Positions 1-8,296 of a stretch of DNA of 64,000 nt are shown here, piece after piece. Made by a program: the position numbers and the translations under genes. The DNA lies in the NCBI RefSeq assembly GCF_013170825.1, contig NZ_CP033365.1, positions 5,344,001-5,408,000 on the forward strand, read 5' to 3'. The stretch is from Mesorhizobium sp. NZP2298 (GTDB lineage Bacteria > Pseudomonadota > Alphaproteobacteria > Rhizobiales > Rhizobiaceae). The first letter of the stretch is position 1, and each line of letters begins with the position of its first letter. The notes below the pieces were generated by a model. That model was not told the origin of the DNA. It made no database searches and saw only the letters and a program-made list of their open reading frames with translations.

Positions 1-74
1 TCCCTTGCGAGCGTCTTCGGATCTGGATTTTCGAGCAGTGGCGGAAGGGTTTCGGATGTCATCGCGCGCGTCAT
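1..74 (-). CDS. N-terminal fragment of an unidentified protein (runs off window start)
   Basis: An ATG at 74 opens a frame that stays open to the window edge and reads MTRAMTSETLPPLLENPDPK. An AGAGGC ribosome-binding sequence lies just upstream with normal spacing. Only 24 codons are visible, so no family can be named. It lies downstream of frcBCA on the same strand, about 130 bases after the frcA stop, and could belong to the same transcript or be independent. Confidence 0.45.
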   Translation of the reverse strand, partial: MTRAMTSETLPPLLENPDPKTLAR

Positions 75-205
75 GCTGCCTCTCGTGCGGTTGCCACGAT
101 CATACCGGCTTTCACCATTCATCCCAGCCCATGTTACTGCATTGCAGCATATATTCAATCGATTTAGATTAAGGTCCGCAAGCTTACCCTGCGGCAATTT
201 GGCGG

Positions 206-988
206 TCAGGCGGCCAGCGCGGCCTCCGGAGGCGCCTTCGCGCCGGTCATGAAGGCGACCGCATCGGACATCGTATACTGCTTGGGATCGATGACGGCGA
301 GACGACGACCGAGGCGGTGGATGTGGACACGGTCGGCCACCTCGAAGACATGCGGCATGTTGTGCGAGATCAGCACGATGGGCAGGCCGCGCTTCTTGAC
401 GTCGAGGATCAGTTCGAGCACGCGGCGGCTCTCCTTGACGCCAAGGGCGGCCGTCGGTTCGTCCATGATCACAACGCGGCTGCCGAAGGCAGCGGCACGC
501 GCCACCGCGACACCCTGGCGCTGGCCGCCCGAGAGCGTCTCCACCGCCTGGCCGATGTTCTGGATGGTCATCAAGCCGAGTTCTGTCAGCTTGTCGCGGG
601 CGCGCTTTTCCATCGCCGGACGGTCGAGCATGCGCAGCCATTGGCCGAGAAAGCCGGGTTTACGTATCTCACGGCCGAGAAACATGTTGTCGGCGATCGA
701 CAGTGCCGGCGACAGGGCCAGGTTCTGGTAGACGGTTTCGATGCCGGCTTCGCGGGCTTCCATTGGCGACTTGAAGGCAACGGTTTTGCCTTCAAGCCTT
801 ATTTCGCCTTCGTCAGGCACTACGGCGCCTGAAATCGCCTTGATGAGCGATGACTTGCCGGCACCGTTGTCGCCGATGACGGCGAGAATTTCGCCGGGGT
901 AGAGGTCGAAGTCGGCATTGTCGAGGGCGGTGACGCGGCCATAGCGCTTGACCAAGCCACGCGCGGTGAGAATGGGCTCCTGGGTCAT
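206..988 (-). CDS. frcA: Fructose-type sugar ABC transporter, ATP-binding protein FrcA
   Basis: This is the cytoplasmic ATPase that powers a CUT2-family (ribose/fructose type) sugar importer. The 260-residue protein has a single nucleotide-binding domain: Walker A GDNGAGKS at about 39-46, signature LSGGQ at 152-156 and Walker B VVIMDEP at 172-178. Most CUT2 ATPases (RbsA, XylG) carry two such domains, whereas FrcA is a known single-domain exception, and that fits here. The start is the ATG at 988, two bases after the permease stop, so the genes are probably co-translated. An apparent longer frame upstream is the antisense-like reading of the permease gene. The sugar assignment rests on the FrcB-like binding protein two genes upstream. 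Confidence 0.9.
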   Translation of the reverse strand: MTQEPILTARGLVKRYGRVTALDNADFDLYPGEILAVIGDNGAGKSSLIKAISGAVVPDEGEIRLEGKTVAFKSPMEAREAGIETVYQNLALSPALSIADNMFLGREIRKPGFLGQWLRMLDRPAMEKRARDKLTELGLMTIQNIGQAVETLSGGQRQGVAVARAAAFGSRVVIMDEPTAALGVKESRRVLELILDVKKRGLPIVLISHNMPHVFEVADRVHIHRLGRRLAVIDPKQYTMSDAVAFMTGAKAPPEAALAA

Positions 989-990
989 GA

Positions 991-2052
991 CTATGCCGAA
1001 ACCTTTCTGATCCATTGGTCGACCGCCACGGCGCCGATGATCAACACACCGGTGAGCAGCACTTTCCATTGCGGATCGGCGCCCAGCATGTTGAGTCCCA
1101 TCGAGACGACGCCGACGATCATGGCGCCGAACAGCGTGCCCAGGATCGAGCCGCGCCCGCCGAAGAGAGAGATACCGCCGATCACCGTGGCGGTGATCGC
1201 CTGCAGATTGTAGTCGGTGACTGCCGCCGACGGCGAGATCGAACCGTTGCGGCCGATGGAGACCCAGGCGGCGAAAGCGGCGATCAGCCCGGCAAGAGTG
1301 TAGACGGTGACCAGCACCTTCTTGGTCTGGATGCCCGACAGCTTGGCCGCCTCTTGGTCGTCGCCGACGGCGTAGACATGGCGGCCCCAAGCGGTGTGGT
1401 TGAGCACGTACCAGAGGAGCAGCACCAGCGCGACCATGGCGATGACGCCTAGCGTCAGCACCGCGGTTCCGACCTTGAAGCTCAGGGCGAACAGATGCAG
1501 CAGCGGCGCCTGGGTGTCGACGTCGGTGTCACGGATCGTCTCGTTGGCCGAATAGATGAAGTTCGTGGCCATGACGATGTTCCAGGTGCCCAGCGTCACG
1601 ATGAAAGGCGGCAGCTTCATGTAGGCGACCAGCAACCCGTTGAGCAGCCCGCAGGCAGCACCGGCGGCAAGCCCAATCGCCACCGCGAGCACGCTCGGCA
1701 GGCCGTAACTGACGGCGCAATTGCCCATGATCACGGCTGAAATCACCATGATGACGCCGATCGACAGGTCGATGCCGGCGGTCAGGATGACCAGCGTCTG
1801 CGCAGCGCCCAGAATACCGACGATGGCAATCTGCTGCAGGATCAGCGTCAACGTGTAGGACGAGAAGAAGCGCCCGCCAATGGTGATGCCGAAGATCATG
1901 ATCGACAGGACCAGCACGATCAGCGGCACCGCCGCCGGTGTCGAATGCAGGAAATGCTGGATGCGCCTGACTGCCGACTTGTGCTCGTCGAACGCAGCAA
2001 CGCTGGTGTCGCTGCTCGAGAGAACTTTCTCGAATTCCTGAGCCTGAGACAT
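991..2052 (-). CDS. frcC: Fructose-type sugar ABC transporter, permease FrcC
   Basis: This is the inner-membrane channel subunit of the CUT2 sugar importer (branched-chain/ribose permease fold, BPD_transp_2). The 353-residue product has a cytoplasmic N-terminus of about 45 residues, then about 8-10 hydrophobic segments. It contains the family-typical ILTAGIDLSIG stretch and the GGISLFGGRGSI loop that couples to the ATPase. The start MSQAQEFEK at 2052 follows a GGGGAGGAAAC ribosome-binding region. It lies between frcB upstream and frcA downstream on the same strand. Confidence 0.92.
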   Translation of the reverse strand: MSQAQEFEKVLSSSDTSVAAFDEHKSAVRRIQHFLHSTPAAVPLIVLVLSIMIFGITIGGRFFSSYTLTLILQQIAIVGILGAAQTLVILTAGIDLSIGVIMVISAVIMGNCAVSYGLPSVLAVAIGLAAGAACGLLNGLLVAYMKLPPFIVTLGTWNIVMATNFIYSANETIRDTDVDTQAPLLHLFALSFKVGTAVLTLGVIAMVALVLLLWYVLNHTAWGRHVYAVGDDQEAAKLSGIQTKKVLVTVYTLAGLIAAFAAWVSIGRNGSISPSAAVTDYNLQAITATVIGGISLFGGRGSILGTLFGAMIVGVVSMGLNMLGADPQWKVLLTGVLIIGAVAVDQWIRKVSA

Positions 2053-2212
2053 GTTTCCTCCCCGTAGGGTGTCAGCCACGCGCCGACGCCCGTCCACGCC
2101 TTTCCGGTCTATCGCCGGGATTGTTCGCGGTCACGCGAGCCATCGTCCACCCGAAGCGGCCGGGGATCAAGCCCCGACCGCTCGAGTTCGGTAATTGCCG
2201 GTCAGACCAGCA

Positions 2213-3247
2213 TCAGCCCCAGCACTTGGCGAGGCCTTCCTTGGTGTCGATGGACTTCACGCCCTTGGCCGGCTTGTCGGTCACCAGGTTGACGCCGGTG
2301 TCGAAGAAATTCTTGCCTTCGGTCGGCTTCGGCTTGGTTCCATCCTTGGCGAAGGCGGCGATCGCCTCGATGCCGAGCGCTGCCATCTGCAGCGGGTACT
2401 GCTGCGACGTCGCGCCGATGACACCCTCTGTCACGGACTTCACGCCGGGGCAGCCTCCGTCGACGGAGACGATCAGCACCTGCTTTTCAAGGCCGACGGC
2501 CTTGAGCGCCTGGTAGGCGCCGACAGCGGCCGGCTCGTTGATGGTGTGGATGACGTTGATGGTGTTGTCCTTCTGCAGAAGGTTCTCCATCGCCTTGCGG
2601 CCGCCCTCCTCGTTGCCGTTGGTGACGTCGTGGCCGACGATGCGCGGATCAGTCTCATCGCCGATCTTGTTGGGATCCTTCACGTCGATGCCGTAGCCCA
2701 TCATGAAGCCCTGGTCGCGCAGCACGTCCACCGTCGGCTGCGACGGGGTCAGGTCGAGGAAACCGATCTTGGCATCCTTGGCCTTGTCGCCGAGCGTCGC
2801 GGCGGCCCAGGCGCCGATCAGCTTGCCGGCTTCCAGATTGTCGGTGGCGAAGGTCGCGTCGGCCGCGTCGATCGGGTCGAGCGGCGTGTCGAGCGCGATT
2901 ACCAGCAGGCCGGCGTCGCGGGCCTTCTTGACGGTCGGCACGATGCCCTTGGTGTCGGAGGCGGTGATCAGGATACCCTTGGCGCCGTCGGCGATGCAGC
3001 TTTCGATCGCCGCCACCTGGCTCTCACTGTCGCCGTCGATCTTGCCGGCATAGGTCTTGAGGTCGACGCCGAGTTCCTTGGCCTTCGCCGTGGCACCTTC
3101 CTTCATCTTGACGAAGAAGGGGTTGGTATCGGTCTTGGTGATCAGGCAAGCGCCGACACCGGCCGCGGATGCGGACGATGCAAACGCCATCAGACCCAGG
3201 GCAGCCGCGGCAAACACGGTCGATTTCAATAGTTTTGTATTGGTCAC
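2213..3247 (-). CDS. frcB: Fructose-type sugar ABC transporter, periplasmic binding protein FrcB
   Basis: This periplasmic sugar receptor delivers substrate to FrcC/FrcA. The 344-residue product begins at a GTG at 3247 preceded by GGGAGGA. It has a clear Sec signal peptide ([20 protein letters not shown], cleavage near ASA-AGV). The mature protein is a Peripla_BP_4 type-I fold with the stretches [33 protein letters not shown] and [16 protein letters not shown] and the C-terminus AKCWG, which closely match my recollection of rhizobial FrcB. In Sinorhizobium, Frc carries fructose, mannose and ribose. The gap of about 160 bases before frcC is usual for a highly expressed binding protein. Transcription starts in the divergent region with the inverted repeat. 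Confidence 0.93.
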   Translation of the reverse strand: MTNTKLLKSTVFAAAALGLMAFASSASAAGVGACLITKTDTNPFFVKMKEGATAKAKELGVDLKTYAGKIDGDSESQVAAIESCIADGAKGILITASDTKGIVPTVKKARDAGLLVIALDTPLDPIDAADATFATDNLEAGKLIGAWAAATLGDKAKDAKIGFLDLTPSQPTVDVLRDQGFMMGYGIDVKDPNKIGDETDPRIVGHDVTNGNEEGGRKAMENLLQKDNTINVIHTINEPAAVGAYQALKAVGLEKQVLIVSVDGGCPGVKSVTEGVIGATSQQYPLQMAALGIEAIAAFAKDGTKPKPTEGKNFFDTGVNLVTDKPAKGVKSIDTKEGLAKCWG

Positions 3248-3359
3248 GATCTTCCTCCCAGTGGAACCATTCCGGATGCCGGCCAACCGGCATCTACGGC
3301 GCATCCAACGAATTTCTCCCAGCGTGGACGCCTCTTCAAAAGACACCAGACCGAGGGTC

Positions 3360-3397
3360 CTGTCAATAATTAAATCACTCTTATTTATTATTGACAG
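3360..3397. promoter_or_regulatory. Candidate FrcR operator / divergent frc promoters
   Basis: Perfect 11-bp inverted arms, CTGTCAATAAT at 3360-3370 and ATTATTGACAG at 3387-3397, are separated by 16 AT-rich bases in the frcB-frcR intergenic region. Each arm contains TTGACA reading outward, one toward frcB and one toward frcR, so the dyad may overlap the -35 elements of both promoters. ROK-family regulators bind AT-rich dyads of this kind. That FrcR is the ligand is inferred from position. Confidence 0.7.
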
Positions 3398-3458
3398 CCT
3401 TGCGTCCTTCACTCATTCTGGCCCAAAAGCATTGAGGGGAAACGACGGGAGGAACAGG

Positions 3459-4685
3459 GTGGAAACCGCCACTGCGAGGCACGGTTCGCCCGAAGCGAAT
3501 GAGAGCCTGATTCACCGCGGCACCAACCAGAGCGGCATGCGCGACCACAACGAGCGGCTGGTGCTCTCGTTGGTGCGTCAGCATGGCAGCCTGGCGAAAT
3601 CCGATATCGCGCGCATGACCGGACTGTCGGCACAGACGGTTTCGGTCATCATGCGCGAATTGGAGGAAGAAGGCCTGCTCGTGCGCCAGGCGCCGCTGCG
3701 CGGCAAGATCGGCCAGCCCTCGATACCGATGGCGCTCAATCCGGAGGGCGCCTTCTTCATCGGCCTCAAGATCGGCCGCCGCAGCGCGGAACTGGTGCTG
3801 ATCGATTTTCTCGGAAATGTCCGCTCGATGCTGCAGCACTCCTATCGCTATCCGGCACCGCGCGAGACGGTGGAATTCGTCACCGATGGCATGAAAAAGA
3901 TGCGCGGCGAACTGACGCCGGCGCAGGACAAGCGCATTGCCGGGCTCGGCATCGCCATGCCGTTCGAATTGTGGAACTGGGCCGACACCGCCGGCGCGCC
4001 GCGCGACGTCATGAACGAATGGCGCCACCGCGACATCAGGGGCGATATCCAGGCGCAATGCGATTTTCCGGTCTATCTGCAAAACGACGCCACGTCGGCC
4101 TGCGGCGCGGAACTCGTCTTCGGCCAGGCGGGCGGCGCGCGTGACTTCGTTTATTTCTACATCGGCGCCTTCGCCGGCGGCGGCATCGTGCTCAACGGCC
4201 GGCTGTTCGGCGGCCCGACCGGCAATGCCGGCGCGCTCGGCTCCATGCCGGTGCCCGGACCGGACGGCAAGCCGACCCAGCTGATCGACGTGGCGTCGAT
4301 CGCCATGCTGGAAAAAGCGCTCAATGCCCGCGGCGTCGAAGCTTCGCATCTGTGGACGTCACCCGAGGACTGGGGCGAGATCGGCTCCGAACTCGACGAC
4401 TGGATCGCCAGTGCCTCACAGGCGCTTGCCTATGCCATCGTCGCGGCGTCCTCGGTCATCGACTTCGAGGCGGCGGTGGTCGACGGCTGGATGCCGCAGG
4501 CGGTGCGCCGTCGGCTGGTCAATGCCATTATCGCGGCCATCGCGACAATCGACGGCGAAGGCCTGAAACTACCCGCGGTTCGCGAGGGAACCGTCGGCAT
4601 CCATGCCCGGGCGCTCGGCGGCGCCAGCCTGCCGCTGTCCGAACGCTTCCTGATCGGTTCGACAACGATTTCCAGGAGCGCCTGA
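3459..4685 (+). CDS. frcR: ROK-family transcriptional regulator FrcR
   Basis: This 408-residue protein has an N-terminal winged helix-turn-helix (about 30-75, including LAKSDIARMTGLSAQTVSVI) and a C-terminal ROK sugar-kinase-like domain with GLGIAMPFE, the DATSACGAE stretch and FAGGGIVLNGRLFGG. I chose the GTG at 3459 because a GGGAGGA ribosome-binding site lies at 3447-3453. Starting at the ATG at 3537 would lose little of the HTH. It is divergent from frcB and its stop abuts the next start (TGA then ATG). It most likely represses or switches the frc genes in response to a sugar or sugar phosphate. Confidence 0.88.
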   Translation: METATARHGSPEANESLIHRGTNQSGMRDHNERLVLSLVRQHGSLAKSDIARMTGLSAQTVSVIMRELEEEGLLVRQAPLRGKIGQPSIPMALNPEGAFFIGLKIGRRSAELVLIDFLGNVRSMLQHSYRYPAPRETVEFVTDGMKKMRGELTPAQDKRIAGLGIAMPFELWNWADTAGAPRDVMNEWRHRDIRGDIQAQCDFPVYLQNDATSACGAELVFGQAGGARDFVYFYIGAFAGGGIVLNGRLFGGPTGNAGALGSMPVPGPDGKPTQLIDVASIAMLEKALNARGVEASHLWTSPEDWGEIGSELDDWIASASQALAYAIVAASSVIDFEAAVVDGWMPQAVRRRLVNAIIAAIATIDGEGLKLPAVREGTVGIHARALGGASLPLSERFLIGSTTISRSA

Positions 4686-5132
4686 ATGCTGATCGGAATC
4701 CCGGCGTTGCTCGGTCCGGAACTTCTGGCGACATTGCGCGCCATGGGCCATGGCGACGAGATCGCCCTGGTCGACGGAAACTATCCGGCAGAGGAGCAGG
4801 CAAGGCGCCTCATCCGGGCCGACGGTCATCCGCTCATTCCGGTGCTCGACGCGATCCTGAGCATCCTGCCGGTGGACGACGCGGTGCCGGAAGCGTTGTT
4901 CCGCGCATCCGTGAAAGGCGACCCGTCGCGCGCCGATCCAGTCCATCACGAGATAGAGGCGACCTGTGCCAAACACGCGCCCGGCCGCAAGGTGGTTGCG
5001 CTGGCCGGCGCCGACTTCTATGCACGGGTCAAAACGGCGCATGCCATCGTCGCGACAAGCGAGCCGCGGCTTTACGCCAACATCATCATCCGTAAGGGCG
5101 TGATCTATCCGCCGGAGACCGGGAAGCCATGA
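4686..5132 (+). CDS. RbsD/FucU-family sugar mutarotase
   Basis: This 148-residue protein belongs to the RbsD/FucU family, which interconverts ring forms of sugars such as ribose (pyranose/furanose) or fucose (alpha/beta). Family features include the N-terminal LLATLRAMGHGDEIALVDGN with the catalytic-type His, a central DAVP segment and the C-terminal YANIIIRKGV. It starts at the ATG directly after the frcR stop and its last bases overlap the frcK start (ATGA), so it is translationally coupled to the kinase. In this setting it probably supplies the correct ring form of the imported sugar. Which sugar it acts on is inference. Confidence 0.9.
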   Translation: MLIGIPALLGPELLATLRAMGHGDEIALVDGNYPAEEQARRLIRADGHPLIPVLDAILSILPVDDAVPEALFRASVKGDPSRADPVHHEIEATCAKHAPGRKVVALAGADFYARVKTAHAIVATSEPRLYANIIIRKGVIYPPETGKP

Positions 5133-6052
5133 TCCTTTGCTGCGGCGAAGCCCTGATCGACATGTTGCCGCGCACCACGACGCAGGGGGAGCCTGCCTTT
5201 GCTCCCTATGTCGGTGGCGCGGTGTTCAACACGGCGATCGCACTTGGACGGCTCGGCGCGCCAGCCGGCTTCTTTTCGGGCCTGTCGTCGGATCTTTTCG
5301 GCGGCCAGTTCAGGGACGCGCTGGGGGCGAGCAAGGTCAGTTCCACCTACGCCCATACCTCGCCCAGGCCGACGACGCTGGCTTTCGTGAAGCTCACCAA
5401 CGGCCAGGCGACCTATACCTTCTACGACGAGAACACCGCCGGACGCCTGCTCACCATCGATGACCTGCCGGCGCTTGGCAACGAGATCGAGGCCATGCTG
5501 TTCGGCGCCATCAGCCTGATCTCGGAGCCTGCCGGCAGTGCCTATGAAGAGTTCATGCGGCGCGAGCATGCGAGCCGTGTCATGATGCTCGATCCCAACA
5601 TCCGGCCGAACTTCATCCCGGACAAGGCCAAGCACCTCAGGCGCATCCGGGAGATGATGGCGATGGCCGACATCGTGAAACTGTCGGACGAGGACCTGAA
5701 CTGGTTCGGCGAAGCGGGTTCGCACGAGGACGTCGTGCGAAACTGGCTTGAGCGCGGCCCGAAACTGATCGTCGTCACGCATGGCAGCGAAGGCGCCGTC
5801 GGTTACACCAAGGACCACGCCGTCACAGTGATGCCGGAAAAGGTCGAGGTGGTCGACACGGTCGGTGCGGGCGATACGTTCAACGCCGGCATCCTCGCCT
5901 CGCTGCATGAACAGGGCCTGCTGACGAAGGCGGCCATCGGCGGCCTCACACAAGACGCGATCCGCAAGGCACTGGCGCTTGGTGCCAAGGCAGCGGCGGT
6001 GACCGTATCACGCGCCGGCGCCAATCCACCGTGGCGGCGCGAAATTGCCTGA
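5129..6052 (+). CDS. frcK: PfkB-family fructokinase FrcK
   Basis: This PfkB/ribokinase-family kinase is expected to phosphorylate the sugar taken up by FrcBCA. The 307-residue protein has the N-terminal GGAVFNTAIALGRLG substrate-binding signature and the C-terminal DTVGAGDTFNAGIL motif; the anion hole and catalytic base GAGD fall at 246-249. It starts inside the stop of the mutarotase gene. As I recall, the kinase gene sits after frcA in Sinorhizobium; here it is on the regulator's side of the divergent unit. Fructose as substrate is inferred from context. Confidence 0.88.
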   Translation: MILCCGEALIDMLPRTTTQGEPAFAPYVGGAVFNTAIALGRLGAPAGFFSGLSSDLFGGQFRDALGASKVSSTYAHTSPRPTTLAFVKLTNGQATYTFYDENTAGRLLTIDDLPALGNEIEAMLFGAISLISEPAGSAYEEFMRREHASRVMMLDPNIRPNFIPDKAKHLRRIREMMAMADIVKLSDEDLNWFGEAGSHEDVVRNWLERGPKLIVVTHGSEGAVGYTKDHAVTVMPEKVEVVDTVGAGDTFNAGILASLHEQGLLTKAAIGGLTQDAIRKALALGAKAAAVTVSRAGANPPWRREIA

Positions 6053-6315
6053 GCAACGTTCAACATAAGTTGAGCCAGTCGATCACTTTATGTTTCGCAG
6101 GACCGTTCCCCAGGGCTATAAAGGCTGGATCGCGCCCGACGAGGGCCGGATTTCCGGCATCTGGCCAGTATCCGCCGGAAAGCAGTGGTAACAGAACGCG
6201 ACAGCCGGGCAATTGGCGGCCCCGATTGTGCGGCTTTCTCGGCAGGCGCAACTCTGGTACCAGCGGGCCGTTATCTGGCTAAACCGCCTTGTTAAAAACC
6301 GTTTTTGAGGCCGAC

Positions 6316-7458
6316 ATGCAGTTCATTGATCTTGGCGCGCAGCGCGAACGCATCCGCGACCGGCTGAAAGCCGCGATCGACCATGTTGTCGAGGACGGTC
6401 GCTACATCCTCGGCCCCCAGGTCGCTGAATTCGAGAAGAAGCTCGCCGCCTATGTCGGCACCAAGCATGTCGTGGCCTGCGCCAACGGCACCGACGCGCT
6501 GCTGCTGCCGCTGTTTGCGGCCGGCATCGGCCCGGGCGATGCCGTGTTCGTGCCGAGCTTCACCTTCGCCGCCACCGCCGAAGTGGTGGCGCTGGCCAAG
6601 GCGGAACCCGTGTTCGTCGATGTCGATCCAGTTACCTACAACATCGACATCGCCAGTCTCGAGGCGGCCATCGCCATGATCAAGAAGGAAGGCCGGCTGA
6701 AGCCGAAGGCGATCATCCCGGTCGACCTGTTCGGCCTAGCCGCCAACTACGAGGCAATCATGGCCATTGCCGACCGCGAAGGACTGTTGGTGATCGAGGA
6801 TGCCGCCCAGTCGATGGGCGGATCGCATGACGGCAAAATGTGCGGCGCCTTCGGCCATGTCGGCTCGACCAGCTTCTACCCGGCCAAGCCGCTTGGCTGC
6901 TATGGCGACGGCGGCGCGATGTTCACCAACGATGACGCGCTGGCCGACAAGCTGCGTTCCTTCGCCTTCCACGGCAAGGGCGAGACCCAGTACGACAATG
7001 TTCGCGTCGGCATCAATTCGCGTCTCGACACGCTGCAGGCGGCGATCCTCATAGAAAAGCTCGCCATCCTCGAAGAGGAGATGGTCGCGCGCCAGGTGGT
7101 GGCAAATCGCTATGCCGAAGGGCTCGGCGACATCGTCACGGCTGCCCGCAATCTCGATGGCAGCCGGTCCGCCTGGGCCCAATACGCGATCGAGACGCCC
7201 AAGCGCGACGGTCTGAAGGCGCATCTCGGAGAGAAGGGCATTCCGTCCGTCATCTACTACGTCAAGCCGCTGCATGCGCAGGTCGCCTATCGCGACTACC
7301 CGCGCACGCCGACCGGCCTTGCTGTTTCGGAGGACCTGCCGAAGCGCATCCTATGCCTGCCGATGCACCCCTATCTCAGCGAAGCCGACCAGGACCGGAT
7401 CATCGAGACGATCCGCAACTATATCGGCTCGAACTCGGCGCAGGCCGCAGCCGAGTAA
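6316..7458 (+). CDS. DegT/DnrJ/EryC1 family PLP-dependent sugar aminotransferase
   Basis: This cytoplasmic 380-residue enzyme is of the type that transaminates nucleotide-linked keto sugars. It shows the ANGTDAL phosphate-binding region, the VPSFTFAATAEVVAL stretch, VIEDAAQSMG and the PLP lysine in SFYPAKPLGCYGDGG (about K191). The ATG at 6316 has GAGG seven bases upstream. An earlier TTG at 6289 would add only nine residues. It stands alone between the frc genes and the convergent cysQ. A role in amino-sugar supply to the downstream polysaccharide locus is plausible but unproven. Its closest relatives in memory are WbpE/VioA-like enzymes. Confidence 0.88.
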   Translation: MQFIDLGAQRERIRDRLKAAIDHVVEDGRYILGPQVAEFEKKLAAYVGTKHVVACANGTDALLLPLFAAGIGPGDAVFVPSFTFAATAEVVALAKAEPVFVDVDPVTYNIDIASLEAAIAMIKKEGRLKPKAIIPVDLFGLAANYEAIMAIADREGLLVIEDAAQSMGGSHDGKMCGAFGHVGSTSFYPAKPLGCYGDGGAMFTNDDALADKLRSFAFHGKGETQYDNVRVGINSRLDTLQAAILIEKLAILEEEMVARQVVANRYAEGLGDIVTAARNLDGSRSAWAQYAIETPKRDGLKAHLGEKGIPSVIYYVKPLHAQVAYRDYPRTPTGLAVSEDLPKRILCLPMHPYLSEADQDRIIETIRNYIGSNSAQAAAE

Positions 7459-7471
7459 TCGGCAGCGGCTT

Positions 7472-8296
7472 TCAGGCTGGGCCTGCCCCTGGCCTGCCGC
7501 TGGCGATGAAATGCGGGTTGGCGAAATCCTCGTCGTCGGCCTGATCGCGTTTGCCGTAGGCCAAGGGCTTGCCGTCCAGCGTGCGTGTCGTACCGCCCGC
7601 CGCGCGCAACACAGCGTCGCCCGCAGCGGTGTCCCATTCCATGGTGCGGCCGAAACGCGGATAGACGTCCGCCTCGGCACTCGCCAGAAGGCAGAATTTC
7701 AAGGACGACCCGACCGAGACGATCTCGGCGGCGCCGAGGTCGCGAATATAGGCTTCGGTTTCCGGCGTGTTGTGCGACCGGCTGGCAACCACGGCCAGCG
7801 GGGCCGCTGCCGTTCTCACCGAAATCGGCCTGCGGCCGACGATCTGGTAGTCGCCGTCGATTTCCAGGGCTTCCGCCCTGCCCGGCCGGCCGGAAAAGAA
7901 GCGGCCTGTGCAAGGCGCGAAGACGACACCGACTTCCGGCACCCCATGGCGCACAAGCGCGATGTTGACGGTGAAGTCGGTGCGGCGATTGACGAATTCC
8001 TTGGTACCGTCGAGCGGATCGACGAGGAAGAAGGCGTCGCCAAGATCGGGCGGCATGACACCGGCCGCCGCTTCCTCCTCGGCCACGCAGGGAATCTCGG
8101 GAAATGCGGCGCGCAGGCCGGCGAGAATGATCTTCTCGCTCTCGCGGTCCGCCTCGGTCACCGGCGAGGAGTCTGATTTGCGGTCAACCGCGCAGCCTGC
8201 GTGGAACACACGCATGACCTCGCGTCCGGCCGCCAGGGCCAGTTGCTCGAAGATGTCGAGCATCGACTCGTCGTCAGATACCGCCGCCATTGTCAT
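7472..8296 (-). CDS. cysQ: 3'(2'),5'-bisphosphate nucleotidase CysQ
   Basis: This inositol-monophosphatase-superfamily enzyme hydrolyses PAP (and PAPS), clearing the by-product of sulfate activation. The 274-residue reading shows [12 protein letters not shown], the metal-binding [19 protein letters not shown] (the DPLDGT signature) and the C-terminal [16 protein letters not shown] motif. I prefer the ATG at 8296, since a GTG at 8317 would overlap cysNC further. Either way the gene overlaps the cysNC 3' end by 20-45 bases, so it is the third gene of cysD-cysNC-cysQ. It converges with the aminotransferase, only 13 bases away. Confidence 0.92.
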   Translation of the reverse strand: MTMAAVSDDESMLDIFEQLALAAGREVMRVFHAGCAVDRKSDSSPVTEADRESEKIILAGLRAAFPEIPCVAEEEAAAGVMPPDLGDAFFLVDPLDGTKEFVNRRTDFTVNIALVRHGVPEVGVVFAPCTGRFFSGRPGRAEALEIDGDYQIVGRRPISVRTAAAPLAVVASRSHNTPETEAYIRDLGAAEIVSVGSSLKFCLLASAEADVYPRFGRTMEWDTAAGDAVLRAAGGTTRTLDGKPLAYGKRDQADDEDFANPHFIASGRPGAGPA

